From NCBI GenBank assembly GCA_018057765.1, contig JAGPDB010000018.1, forward strand, positions 1 through 39,224: a stretch of 39,224 nucleotides of DNA, given 5' to 3'. The notes beneath the pieces were generated by a model. It searched no databases and was not told the DNA's origin. It saw nothing but the letters and a program-made list of their open reading frames with translations. Positions 25,751 to 34,107 of this stretch are shown here, in pieces (position 1 is the first letter of the stretch; the number at the start of each line of letters is the position of its first letter). The position numbers and the translations under genes are program-made. Origin of the DNA: Acidimicrobiia bacterium. GTDB taxonomy: Bacteria > Actinomycetota > Acidimicrobiia > IMCC26256 > JAGPDB01.

Positions 25751-26241
25751 TATAAGTAAGCTCCAGTTCCATTTCCTTCATTCCCTGAATATCCATCTTG
25801 TGGATGTAGGGCTCCAGATTCTAACATTCGTTTTTTTACTTCTTCCATTTGGCCTTGCGTACTCATCTGCTGAGTAAACAAAGTTGCTTGTATTCCATGA
25901 AATAATCCTTCTAACCAACCAACCAATTGTGCTTGGCTTATTCTCAATTCACTTTCGCTCGGTGCTTTGTTTTGGGTCAGTGGCAATACAACTCTATTTA
26001 ATTCCTCTTTTAATTCAGGTGACAGAATCTCATTTAGCTCTTTCATCGAACGTTCATGTATGTCAGCTAAATGTTTTCTGCCCTCTTCATCAAGCGGGGC
26101 CCTTCTAAGTTCTTCTAACATAGAACGAATCATCGATGCTATGCGTATCAATTTTGTCGGTCTAGAGACTTGTTCAATCGGGTTATTTACTGATTCTTGC
26201 TTGTCATCTACAATTTCAGGCTTGAATGGTTTCTTTGTCAT
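25750..26241 (-). CDS. bpa: Bacterial proteasome activator Bpa (PafE)
   Basis: A 163-residue protein matching Bpa/PafE, the ATP-independent ring activator of the actinobacterial 20S proteasome. A predicted helical bundle spans about residues 25-140, with the conserved stretches RPTKLIRIASMIRSMLEELR and QAQLVGWLEGLFHGIQATL. The C-terminus is GTGAYL; the mycobacterial protein ends GQYL, which docks in the alpha-ring pocket. The penultimate tyrosine and final leucine are kept, while the glutamine is alanine. It implies that the organism has a 20S proteasome, though prcA/prcB are not in the window. The gene is first in a two-gene unit with aroG and divergent from a dehydrogenase gene. Confidence 0.93.
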   Translation of the reverse strand: MTKKPFKPEIVDDKQESVNNPIEQVSRPTKLIRIASMIRSMLEELRRAPLDEEGRKHLADIHERSMKELNEILSPELKEELNRVVLPLTQNKAPSESELRISQAQLVGWLEGLFHGIQATLFTQQMSTQGQMEEVKKRMLESGALHPQDGYSGNEGNGTGAYL

Positions 26242-26295
26242 ATGATAATAGGCTAGCCTCTTTAAAAGTTGAACATATAATTGATTAAGGAAGTT

Positions 26296-27507
26296 ATGAA
26301 TATTTTAGTTTTAGGCTCAGGCGGCGTAGGCACGTCGATTGCAGTAATTGCAGCTGAACGAGATTTCTATGACCAAATAATATTGGGAGATATAGATGAA
26401 AGTCGCGCAAAAGCTTCGATAAAAGATCTTGATGAAAAGCATTTTTCTCACATGAGAGTTGATGCATCTTCAAAAGCCGATATAGTCAAAGTAATTAAAG
26501 ATAAAAAAATAGATATCGTAATGAATGCTTGCGACCCCAGATTTAACCCGCAAATATTTGATGCAGCATACGAATGCAAAATTAATTATATGGACATGGC
26601 AATGCATCTAAGCGAGCCACACCAAAGTAATCCATATGAAGAAGTGGGCATAAAGCTTGGTGATGCACAATTTGAAGTTGCAGATGATTGGGAAAATTCG
26701 GGTATCTTGGCTTTGGTTGGAATGGGTGTAGAGCCTGGAATGTCAGATGTATTTGCGAGATATGGCTCTGAGAAATATTTTTCTTCTGTGCAAGAGATTG
26801 GTGTTCGTGATGGTGCGAATTTGGTAATCGAAGGCTATGATTTCGCTCCTACTTTTTCAATTTGGACTACTATCGAAGAGTGTCTGAACCCGCCTGTAAT
26901 TTGGGAAAAAGAACGAGGTTTTTACACAACAAAACCATTTAGCGAACCAGAAACGTTTTTCTTTCCAGAAGGTATTGGGGAAGTTGAATGTGTCAATGTT
27001 GAGCATGAGGAAGTTTTATTGATCCCTAGATACATCGATTGTGAACGTGTAACTTTTAAGTATGGTTTGGGGGATGAATTTATTGAAGTTCTAAATGTGT
27101 TACACAAAACTGGTTTGGATTCTAAGGATCCAGTAAATGTTAAAGGCAATATGGTCTCACCTCGAGATGTAATTGCAGCCACTTTGCCGAATCCTGGCGA
27201 CCTTGGACATTTGATGAGTGGAAAAACTTGTGCTGGTACTTGGATTAAAGGTCTAGATAAAGAAGGTGAAGCATTAGAAAAATATTTTTACCATGTCTTA
27301 GATAATAAAGATTCAATGGAGCGTTGGGGACATCAATGTGTTGTTACTCAAACTGCAATCAACCCTGTTATTGCAATGGAACTTTTAGCGACTGGTCTAT
27401 GGTCAGGCAGTGGTGTACAAGGACCAGAATTTTTTGATCCAGAACCATTTTTACATTTGTTAAATGAATATAATTGCCCATGGGGTGAGATGGATGTTAA
27501 TAGCTAA
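26296..27507 (+). CDS. Saccharopine dehydrogenase/carboxynorspermidine synthase-family protein
   Basis: About 403 residues from the ATG at 26296, chosen because AAGGA lies four bases upstream; a TTG at 26281 is an alternative. The N-terminus is a Rossmann fold (LVLGSGGVGTS). The rest follows the saccharopine dehydrogenase family, with the C-terminal FDPEPFLHLLNEYNCPWGE resembling carboxynorspermidine synthase. It would reductively join or split an amino acid with an aldehyde or keto acid using NAD(P)H. A polyamine role needs a carboxynorspermidine decarboxylase, and the lysA-like gene at 29722 does not look like one. The specific substrate is not determined. Confidence 0.8.
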   Translation: MNILVLGSGGVGTSIAVIAAERDFYDQIILGDIDESRAKASIKDLDEKHFSHMRVDASSKADIVKVIKDKKIDIVMNACDPRFNPQIFDAAYECKINYMDMAMHLSEPHQSNPYEEVGIKLGDAQFEVADDWENSGILALVGMGVEPGMSDVFARYGSEKYFSSVQEIGVRDGANLVIEGYDFAPTFSIWTTIEECLNPPVIWEKERGFYTTKPFSEPETFFFPEGIGEVECVNVEHEEVLLIPRYIDCERVTFKYGLGDEFIEVLNVLHKTGLDSKDPVNVKGNMVSPRDVIAATLPNPGDLGHLMSGKTCAGTWIKGLDKEGEALEKYFYHVLDNKDSMERWGHQCVVTQTAINPVIAMELLATGLWSGSGVQGPEFFDPEPFLHLLNEYNCPWGEMDVNS

Positions 27508-27556
27508 AAATCAGTACTAGCGATTTCCTTGTCATCTTAAGCGCAGTCAAGAGATC

Positions 27557-28492
27557 TTAAGAGTTTGTAAGAGTCGCAACTCTATTTAGCGCATTTAGTG
27601 TTGCTCGCGCAGCAGCTTCAATTGGAGATTTTCCTCCAGCGATACCATGGCGAGTTTCATTCCCTTGATCATTTATGAGCCCTACGGCCACTAGGCTTGC
27701 ATGTTCTGCACCTGGCTCGAGCGATCTAGCCCATTCTCCGTGAAATTCGTTGATACCACAAAGTTCGCTGATTGCATTTACTGTTGAATCTATTGCTCCT
27801 AGTAAACCTCTATTTGATGGAGCACGACCAATAGTACGTGTGTCTCCTAAGCTCAAATGTATTTCTATCTCGTCATTTTCTGGAGAGGTACTTACAAGCA
27901 ATAATTCTATTCTGTCGCTTACCTTTTCGAGATTCTCTTTTGGTGTTGTTTCTTTTTTGTCATCTCTAATAGGTTGATTTTGTTCTTCTTCGTTTAAATT
28001 AATTTCAATATTGTCATCAACAAATTCATCTTCATTGAAACTATTAGATGGTACTTCTAAACTTGTTTCATGGGCATTGCCAGTTGGTCTAAAAAAATCT
28101 GCGTGTGTAGCTGTTTTTTGTTTTGACGATTCCATCTGTTGTTCTTTTTGTTTTGTTATTCCGATTGTTCCAGCACTAAAAGGGGAAACTTTATTTCCAA
28201 CATTATCTTTATCGTCATCATCGTTATGTATATATGCTGGATTGTTTCTATCATTTGGTGTGACAGAATTACCATCAACAAAATTTGATCTAACTAACTC
28301 GACAGCGACACTTTGGTTAGTGTGACGTTTAGCTATACGAGTTGCTTCAAATGGAAGTTGTCCGGTTTTAGATTTAGCGTCAATAAATAATTGTATATAA
28401 ATTGCTTCTTGTGCAGTTGAAAATCCGACTGTTCTAACACCATCTAGTTTTCGAAGTTCTAGTTCTAATGTATCTATCTGTGCGAGTGTCAT
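27557..28492 (-). CDS. Conserved hypothetical protein with a LeuA-regulatory-like C-terminal region
   Basis: A 311-residue protein in three parts. An N-terminal alpha/beta unit (about 1-68) includes ELELRKLDGVRTVGF and the helix KRHTNQSVAVELVR. A long polar, acidic linker (about 70-205) follows. The C-terminal domain (about 208-308) has an IGRAPSNRGLLGAIDSTVNA segment and ends SPIEAAARATLNALNRV. That end resembles the allosteric domain of 2-isopropylmalate synthase (GPxDA...A..AYVNALNR), but no catalytic TIM barrel is present. It starts 12 bases after the GGDEF gene, with AAAGGA upstream, so the two are cotranscribed. I do not recognise a characterised family; the resemblance is by eye. Confidence 0.75.
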   Translation of the reverse strand: MTLAQIDTLELELRKLDGVRTVGFSTAQEAIYIQLFIDAKSKTGQLPFEATRIAKRHTNQSVAVELVRSNFVDGNSVTPNDRNNPAYIHNDDDDKDNVGNKVSPFSAGTIGITKQKEQQMESSKQKTATHADFFRPTGNAHETSLEVPSNSFNEDEFVDDNIEINLNEEEQNQPIRDDKKETTPKENLEKVSDRIELLLVSTSPENDEIEIHLSLGDTRTIGRAPSNRGLLGAIDSTVNAISELCGINEFHGEWARSLEPGAEHASLVAVGLINDQGNETRHGIAGGKSPIEAAARATLNALNRVATLTNS

Positions 28493-28504
28493 TAATTTAA
28501 TCCT

Positions 28505-29539
28505 TTAACTGTTGACTTTGAGAGCAGTTTTTGCTTCGTAAAGTCTTTCATCCGCAAGTTTAAATGCGCTTTTAACTGAGTCTGCTTCATTAGGACATAA
28601 AACTAATCCGTAACTAAAACCAATTGATGGTTCATCACCGGTGGCCATTGCAGCCCTTTCTAATAGTGGAGCAACATCTTGTGGATCAGTTTCGGGCAAT
28701 ATCAATGCAAATTCATCTCCACCAATTCTTGCGGCATTGTCACCAAATCTTAATATTTGTCTGAACTTATCACCAAGATTTCTCAATACTTGATCACCAG
28801 CCTGGTGGCCTTGTTCGTCATTTAATTCTTTGAAGCCGTCTAAATCTATTAATACTAAAGTGAAAGGCCATTCGTAACGCACTGATCTAGCTATTGCCAT
28901 TTCTAAAAGTCTATCGAAACTTCTACGATCATAAAGCCCAGTCATAGGGTCATGCCATGCATCATATTTTAATAAATCAATTCTCAAACCAACAGTACAG
29001 AGTCGTGAGATAGATGTTGAATCTTCAGCACTCATCTCAATTTTTGGTGAGGTATAAAGTCCAGGATCTAAATTTAAATACTCTTCATCTTTTCCTTCTA
29101 GTGGTCTTCGGTCAAATGTAAATATTTGACGACCTATTCCAGGCTCATCTACAACTAATACCGCATCATTTAATGAATTCTCATTTACTAGTTCATTTAA
29201 TGCTTTGTATATTACCGATATTCCAGGCTTGTCACTTGTGAGATCAAAAAGAAGTCGTGATACTAAATTTGTCACTCTAGCCTCCTGCTCGTTTGTGTCA
29301 AATGACTGTGGAACTTTTCCACTATCTACAATAGCACTATTTGTCGCATTTTGTACAGTTGTGGATTGGTTTTTTACTGTATTTAATTCAATCTCATCAT
29401 TAATTAAATTGGATGTTTCCATTTTCGCTTCTTCATCATCTTTGGATTCACGAATTTTTTCCATCTTCGGAGTTTCGTAAAGGGATTGAGGGGGGAGTAG
29501 GGCTCCTAGCCCACGGCCTAGGCCACTTTGGCGACTCAC
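28505..29539 (-). CDS. GGDEF diguanylate cyclase with a ParB-like N-terminal motif
   Basis: A 344-residue protein whose GTG start is supported by GGAAGG nine bases upstream. Residues 6-16 read GLGRGLGALLP, nearly identical to the ParA-contacting peptide at the start of ParB/Spo0J proteins. A charged, disordered linker follows (about 17-85), then a GAF-like region (about 88-190), then a GGDEF domain (about 195-340). The active site is GGDEF (273-277), with the inhibitory I-site R264-F-G-D267 five residues before it, so it should make c-di-GMP under product feedback. No HTH or ParB nuclease-fold domain is present. It is cotranscribed with the downstream hypothetical. Confidence 0.88.
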   Translation of the reverse strand: MSRQSGLGRGLGALLPPQSLYETPKMEKIRESKDDEEAKMETSNLINDEIELNTVKNQSTTVQNATNSAIVDSGKVPQSFDTNEQEARVTNLVSRLLFDLTSDKPGISVIYKALNELVNENSLNDAVLVVDEPGIGRQIFTFDRRPLEGKDEEYLNLDPGLYTSPKIEMSAEDSTSISRLCTVGLRIDLLKYDAWHDPMTGLYDRRSFDRLLEMAIARSVRYEWPFTLVLIDLDGFKELNDEQGHQAGDQVLRNLGDKFRQILRFGDNAARIGGDEFALILPETDPQDVAPLLERAAMATGDEPSIGFSYGLVLCPNEADSVKSAFKLADERLYEAKTALKVNS

Positions 29540-29607
29540 TATATATTACCTTCCAAAATTACAGCGTAAATGCCCCCATTAATACACTTATTCCTATTCG
29601 GACTCTT

Positions 29608-29636
29608 TTGACCCGAGAAGGGTTTAATTCTAGTAT
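29608..29636 (+). promoter_or_regulatory. Candidate lysA promoter
   Basis: TTGACC (29608-29613) and TAGTAT (29631-29636) are 17 bases apart; the hexamers match consensus in five and four positions. Transcription would start near 29643, giving a leader of about 80 bases before lysA. No lysine riboswitch is recognisable in that leader. Confidence 0.5.
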
Positions 29637-29721
29637 AAATATTAGAGCTTGGCACATTGATTATAAAATTATTTATCATCAGTTATAAAGGTTGAAAATT
29701 GTTGTGTAGTAAATTTTATGA

Positions 29722-30972
29722 ATGAATATTTCAGACACAGAAGTTATAAAACCTCTTCCATTTCCAGATGAATTATTAGAAGAAGTTGCATCAACTTATG
29801 GTACTCCTGTTTTTGTCTACGATGAATCTGGAATAATAAAAAATGCAAAACAGATAAATGAGGCTTTCTCTTGGAGCCCTAACTATGTGAATTATTTTGC
29901 AGTCAAGGCAACACCCACACCAGCAATACTTAGAATTATTCATGACGAAAATATGGGCTTTGATTGTTCCTCGCGAGGTGAACTCGAAATGGTTTCACAC
30001 GAAAATTTATTAACTAATGGAATCTTTTATACATCGAATAATACTCCCGATGAGGATTATGTTCGTGCAAATAATATAGGTGCAACGATAAATATTGATA
30101 AATTTCAATATTTATATCAAGTAAAAGAAGCACTTGGCGAATTACCTAAAAAAATGGCTATCCGTTTTAATCCTGGTAAAGAAAAAGCTGGGAATGCAAT
30201 AATAGGAAATCCATTCGAATCAAAATTTGGTGATACCAAAGAGAATGTTCTGAGAGCCTTAAATGAAATGCAAAAAAATGGAGTTTTAGAAATTGGTTTG
30301 CATGCTATGGTCTCGTCGAACGAAAAAAATCCTGAATATTTTGGCGATACTGCAAGACTGCTAAAAGAATTATCTATTGAGGCAAAAAATCGACATGATA
30401 TCAATGTTTCTTTTATCAATGTTGGTGGGGGAATGGGGGTTAACTACCATGCAAGTGAAAACCCTGTCGATGTGAAGGGTATCGGCCAAGCAGTTAGAAA
30501 CCAGTTAGATGAATTAGGAATACAAATCGTTACTGAAAATGGACGTTATGTAACAGGCCCAAATGGATTTTTATTGACACGTGTTACCCATGGAATTGTT
30601 GAAAGCCACGAACCATTTGTTCAAATTGATTCATCAATAAATAATATGGCTCGTCTAGCAACTGTTAGTGCTGCTTTTCATCATATTAATGTATTAGGTC
30701 GAGAAAAAGATGAGAGACGTAAGATGCATATCACTGGATCGATGTGTGCCAACACAGACAAGATGTTTAAATGGCGTGATCTTCCAAAAACATTACAGTC
30801 AGGAGATTTAATGGTAGTGCATGATGCAGGTGCTCATTCGAGAGCGAATTCACATAATTATAATTTCAGGTTAAGAGCTGGTGAAGTATTAATAAATTCT
30901 GACGGTACACATAAATTAATACGACGCCACGAGACACTAGATGATATTTTTGCTACAACTAAAGGTTTATAA
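29722..30972 (+). CDS. lysA: Diaminopimelate decarboxylase-family PLP enzyme (LysA-like)
   Basis: A 416-residue fold type III decarboxylase. The PLP lysine is K62 in NYFAVKATPTP, the glycine loop is VGGGMGVNY (234-242), and the phosphate-binding ENGR is at 272-275. The C-terminal substrate motif, usually C-E-x-x-D, reads C342-A-N-T-D346, so the substrate-contacting glutamate is alanine. HDAGAHSRANSHNYN replaces the common DAGAY segment. These variants place it in a less common LysA subfamily (CENND type). Position before hom and thrC, the usual actinobacterial lysA order, supports meso-diaminopimelate as substrate, but another diamino acid is possible. Confidence 0.82.
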   Translation: MNISDTEVIKPLPFPDELLEEVASTYGTPVFVYDESGIIKNAKQINEAFSWSPNYVNYFAVKATPTPAILRIIHDENMGFDCSSRGELEMVSHENLLTNGIFYTSNNTPDEDYVRANNIGATINIDKFQYLYQVKEALGELPKKMAIRFNPGKEKAGNAIIGNPFESKFGDTKENVLRALNEMQKNGVLEIGLHAMVSSNEKNPEYFGDTARLLKELSIEAKNRHDINVSFINVGGGMGVNYHASENPVDVKGIGQAVRNQLDELGIQIVTENGRYVTGPNGFLLTRVTHGIVESHEPFVQIDSSINNMARLATVSAAFHHINVLGREKDERRKMHITGSMCANTDKMFKWRDLPKTLQSGDLMVVHDAGAHSRANSHNYNFRLRAGEVLINSDGTHKLIRRHETLDDIFATTKGL

Positions 30973-31494
30973 TTTTTTGATAAGTATATTGTCAGCACCG
31001 ACTTGTACTCCATTTTCAATAAATGGATTCTCTTTTCCAGTTTTAACAAATCCAAATGATTCATAAAGTTTCTGCACGTTTGGGCTAGTTTTATCAACCT
31101 CGATATATAAATTTGTGCAATCGTTTAGATATTCATGATTTAGGGCCATCGTCATCAATGTTGAACCTATTTTTTGTTTTTGGAATTCCTTAAGTAAGTA
31201 CAATCGGTCAATTTGGCGGTCGCTTTCTAAAGTCTCAAAAAGTTCATGAATTATTTTATCTAGTGTTGTTATTTGAAGATAGCCAACAATGCGATTGCTT
31301 TGAATGTCAACTGCGAGCAGAGTAATGAATCGCTCGACTGACTGTCTTATATATTCTTCAGATCTAGTATTACTAATAACATTGTCAACCACACTTTTGG
31401 AATATCGATCGCCGAAGGTATCAACCCAAGTCTTTATTGCTACAGCACGTAGCTCGTCGACATCATCACTTAGCGCTGGTCTGTATTCGATCAT
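30967..31494 (-). CDS. GNAT-family N-acetyltransferase
   Basis: A 175-residue protein with the GNAT fold. The acetyl-CoA motif A is visible as LYLLKEFQKQKIGSTLMTMAL (about 114-134), a Q/RxxGxG/A variant. The C-terminal strand-helix region has ESFGFVKTGKE. The closest general style is RimI/PhnO-like stand-alone acetyltransferases; the substrate is unknown. Its 3' end overlaps the end of lysA by six bases on the opposite strand. It is inserted on the minus strand between lysA and hom, interrupting an otherwise collinear amino acid cluster. Confidence 0.85.
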   Translation of the reverse strand: MIEYRPALSDDVDELRAVAIKTWVDTFGDRYSKSVVDNVISNTRSEEYIRQSVERFITLLAVDIQSNRIVGYLQITTLDKIIHELFETLESDRQIDRLYLLKEFQKQKIGSTLMTMALNHEYLNDCTNLYIEVDKTSPNVQKLYESFGFVKTGKENPFIENGVQVGADNILIKKL

Positions 31495-31583
31495 AAATAT
31501 ATCTTAACCGCTTTGAAGCTTTTAGGACATAAATAATAAGTAATGAACTTGAGTTCGTTTGTTGAATCGACGAGAATATATGA

Positions 31584-32903
31584 ATGCGAAGAATAAATAT
31601 AGGTTTAATAGGTGCAGGTGTTGTTGGATCAGCTCTTGTTTCACAGCTCGATTTAAAATATGATCGTATAAAAATGGAATTTGATATTGATATTCGTGTA
31701 AATAAAATTCTTGTTCGTGATCTAAGTACTAAACGCGATATTCCTAGTAAATCAATTTTATATTCTGATGATGATACTCAAAAAACTTCAGAAGGCATTT
31801 TTACTACTTCTCTAAATGACATAGTTGAATCGAAAGAGATTGATCTAGTTGTTGAAGTTGCTGGTGGTATTGATTCAGCATACAAAATTATTAGTTCTGC
31901 ATTAAAAAAATCTTTGCCAGTTGTTACTGCAAATAAAGCATTGCTTGCAGAGAAAGGTGGGCAACTATATTCTTTGGCAAACGAGAATAGTGTCGATCTA
32001 TTATTTGAAGCTGCTGTTGCTGGTGGTGTACCTGTTGTACGTCCATTAAGAGAGTCGTTAGCGGTTGAGCATATTAATTCTGTTCGCGGAATTTTAAATG
32101 GGACAACAAATTTTATTTTAACTCAAATGACAAAAAATGGAACTAGTTATAATGATGCGCTAAAAGAAGCTCAACAATTAGGTTATGCAGAAGCTGATCC
32201 TACTGCAGATGTGCAAGGTCATGACGCTGCAGCAAAGATAGCTATTATTTCTTTGATCGCTACAGGAACTATGGCATCACAAAATGATGTTAAGACGATT
32301 GGTATTTCAAATGTGTCATCTAGTGATATTGCTCAAGCAAAAGAATTGGGTTATGTTATAAAACTGATTGCAACTATTGAAGAAAAAAATGAAAAAGAAA
32401 TTTTCTTAAGAGTTGAACCTACTTTTGTTCCTAATAGTCATCCATTCTCTACAACAAATGACGGTTTTAATGCTGTGTTTGTTGTAGGAAAACATTTAGG
32501 TGAGATCATGTTTTATGGTCGAGGTGCTGGCGGGGATCCAACGGCATCTGCTGTTCTCGGTGATGTGATTGACGCAAGTATAAATATTTCGCGTAAAAGA
32601 AAAGGTTCAGTAGTTGGTGTCACATTTGAAAAAAGCGTGGCCAACCCCGATGAATGGAAATCTAAATTTTTCATGAGTGCAACTGTAAAAGATGAGCCAG
32701 GTGTTTTGGCTCAAATTGCACAAGTGTACGGAAATAACAATATATCTCTTGAAACTGTCCAGCAGGATGGTAAAGGTGTTTTTGCCGAAATGATTTTTAT
32801 AACCCATAGCGCAACTAGTGGTGATATAGAAAAAGCTATAAAAGCTTTATTGGAATTATCATGTGTAGAAAATATAGGTCAAATTTATCCCTTAATGGAT
32901 TAA
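31584..32903 (+). CDS. hom: Homoserine dehydrogenase
   Basis: A 439-residue NAD(P)-dependent enzyme reducing aspartate semialdehyde to homoserine. The Rossmann motif is GLIGAGVVGSAL (residues 7-18). The catalytic domain shows ANKALLAEKGGQ, FEAAVAGGVPVVRPL and GILNGTTNFILT, and the lysine of the EADPTADVQGHDAAAK segment is in place. A C-terminal ACT domain (about 355-430; DEPGVLAQIAQVYG) indicates feedback control, probably by threonine. The start is the ATG at 31584; another ATG at 31580 is out of frame. thrC follows in the same direction. Confidence 0.95.
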   Translation: MRRINIGLIGAGVVGSALVSQLDLKYDRIKMEFDIDIRVNKILVRDLSTKRDIPSKSILYSDDDTQKTSEGIFTTSLNDIVESKEIDLVVEVAGGIDSAYKIISSALKKSLPVVTANKALLAEKGGQLYSLANENSVDLLFEAAVAGGVPVVRPLRESLAVEHINSVRGILNGTTNFILTQMTKNGTSYNDALKEAQQLGYAEADPTADVQGHDAAAKIAIISLIATGTMASQNDVKTIGISNVSSSDIAQAKELGYVIKLIATIEEKNEKEIFLRVEPTFVPNSHPFSTTNDGFNAVFVVGKHLGEIMFYGRGAGGDPTASAVLGDVIDASINISRKRKGSVVGVTFEKSVANPDEWKSKFFMSATVKDEPGVLAQIAQVYGNNNISLETVQQDGKGVFAEMIFITHSATSGDIEKAIKALLELSCVENIGQIYPLMD

Positions 32904-32920
32904 AACAAGTCGATAATAGT

Positions 32921-32938
32921 CTTTTAAGGACATGTCCT
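32921..32938 (+). promoter_or_regulatory. Palindrome upstream of thrC sharing a motif with the hom upstream region
   Basis: AGGACATGTCCT (32927-32938) is a perfect 12-base palindrome in the hom-thrC gap. The sequence CTTTTAAGGACAT leading into it is almost repeated as CTTTTAGGACAT at 31519-31530 upstream of hom. This is consistent with a shared regulator site, but only half the palindrome is present before hom. Confidence 0.35.
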
Positions 32939-33000
32939 ACAAGACGAGTAAATCGCAGATGTTGCTAATGCTCATCAGCTTTGTGCGAGAATATATATAT

Positions 33001-34089
33001 ATGCTTAAAATGAATCAACAAATGGACAAGTTTACAAGTTGGCCAGGTGTCATTGAATATTATCGAGATCGTTTACCAATCTCTGAAAATGAAGAAGTTG
33101 TTACACTTCTTGAAGGTAATACACCTTTAATTCTTGCTCCTTATCTGAGTAAACTTGTACAAGCAAATGTTTATATAAAATATGAGGGATTGAACCCAAC
33201 TGGCAGCTTCAAAGACCGTGGTATGACCATGGCTGTTACTAAAGCAAAAGCAGAAGGCAAAAAAGTTTTAATATGTGCGAGCACTGGAAATACTTCTGCG
33301 GCACTTAGTGCATACGCAACTCGAGCAAATATTCCAAGTGTGATTGTTATCCCAGAAGGGAAACTAGCCCTTGGTAAATTGGCACAAGCATATATGTGTG
33401 GTGCTCATGTGATTCAAATAAAAGGAAATTTTGATGATGGTTTAAAAGTTGTCCGACAACTTAGTGAAATTGAGACCGTTGGAATTATGAATTCGGTGAA
33501 TCCATATAGATTACAAGGTCAAAAAACAGCTAGTTTTGAAATATGCGACGCACTAGGTCAAGCTCCGGATCAACATTTTATCCCTGTGGGTAATGCAGCG
33601 AATATTGCAGCATATTGGCTAGGTTACAAAGAATATTTTGACGATAAAGTAACAAGTAACCTTCCTCAGATGAGAGGTATTCAAGCTGATGGTTCAGCAC
33701 CTTTCGTACATGGTAATCCAGTATCTAATCCTAAAACTATTGCTACAGCAATTCTTATAGGAGCACCAGCTAGTTACGATTTAGCAGTTAGTGCGCGAGA
33801 TGATTCAGGTGGTTCAATTACTGCTGAGACTGATGATGAAATATTATATGCTTATAAATTGCTCGCACAACATGAAGGAATATTTGTTGAACCTGCTTCA
33901 GCAGCTTCAATAGCTGGTATTTTAAAAGCTCACAAGAATAAAGAAATAAAAAAAGATTCAATAATCGTTGCAACTGTGACTGGACATGGACTAAAAGATC
34001 CAGGTACAGCTACTAAAGATATTGAAATACCAACTCCTATGGATGCAAATATTGATGAGATAATGAAAGTTATCGATACTCTTATATAG
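33001..34089 (+). CDS. thrC: Threonine synthase
   Basis: About 362 residues from the ATG at 33001. The frame is open back to an ATG at 32932, but that extension lacks similarity and would contain the intergenic palindrome; an ATG at 33010 is also possible. The N-terminus (SWPGVIEYYRDRLP) and LLEGNTPLI match actinobacterial ThrC. The PLP lysine lies in NPTGSFKDRGM, and the phosphate-binding region follows as CASTGNTSAALSAYA. It makes threonine from O-phosphohomoserine. No thrB (homoserine kinase) follows, where many actinobacteria have one. Confidence 0.94.
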   Translation: MLKMNQQMDKFTSWPGVIEYYRDRLPISENEEVVTLLEGNTPLILAPYLSKLVQANVYIKYEGLNPTGSFKDRGMTMAVTKAKAEGKKVLICASTGNTSAALSAYATRANIPSVIVIPEGKLALGKLAQAYMCGAHVIQIKGNFDDGLKVVRQLSEIETVGIMNSVNPYRLQGQKTASFEICDALGQAPDQHFIPVGNAANIAAYWLGYKEYFDDKVTSNLPQMRGIQADGSAPFVHGNPVSNPKTIATAILIGAPASYDLAVSARDDSGGSITAETDDEILYAYKLLAQHEGIFVEPASAASIAGILKAHKNKEIKKDSIIVATVTGHGLKDPGTATKDIEIPTPMDANIDEIMKVIDTLI

Positions 34090-34107
34090 CAAGTAGAATC
34101 TAAACAT

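Noticed and set aside
27530-27557. TCTTAAG/CTTAAGA inverted repeat between convergent genes as a bidirectional terminator
   Set aside because: CTTAAG is itself palindromic so repeats of it pair trivially, and there is no T-run.
29643-29721. Lysine riboswitch in the lysA leader
   Set aside because: The leader is only about 80 bases and lacks the five-helix layout and conserved junction of the L box.
32932-33000. Upstream start of threonine synthase
   Set aside because: The extra 23 residues have no similarity to ThrC and would place the intergenic palindrome inside coding sequence.
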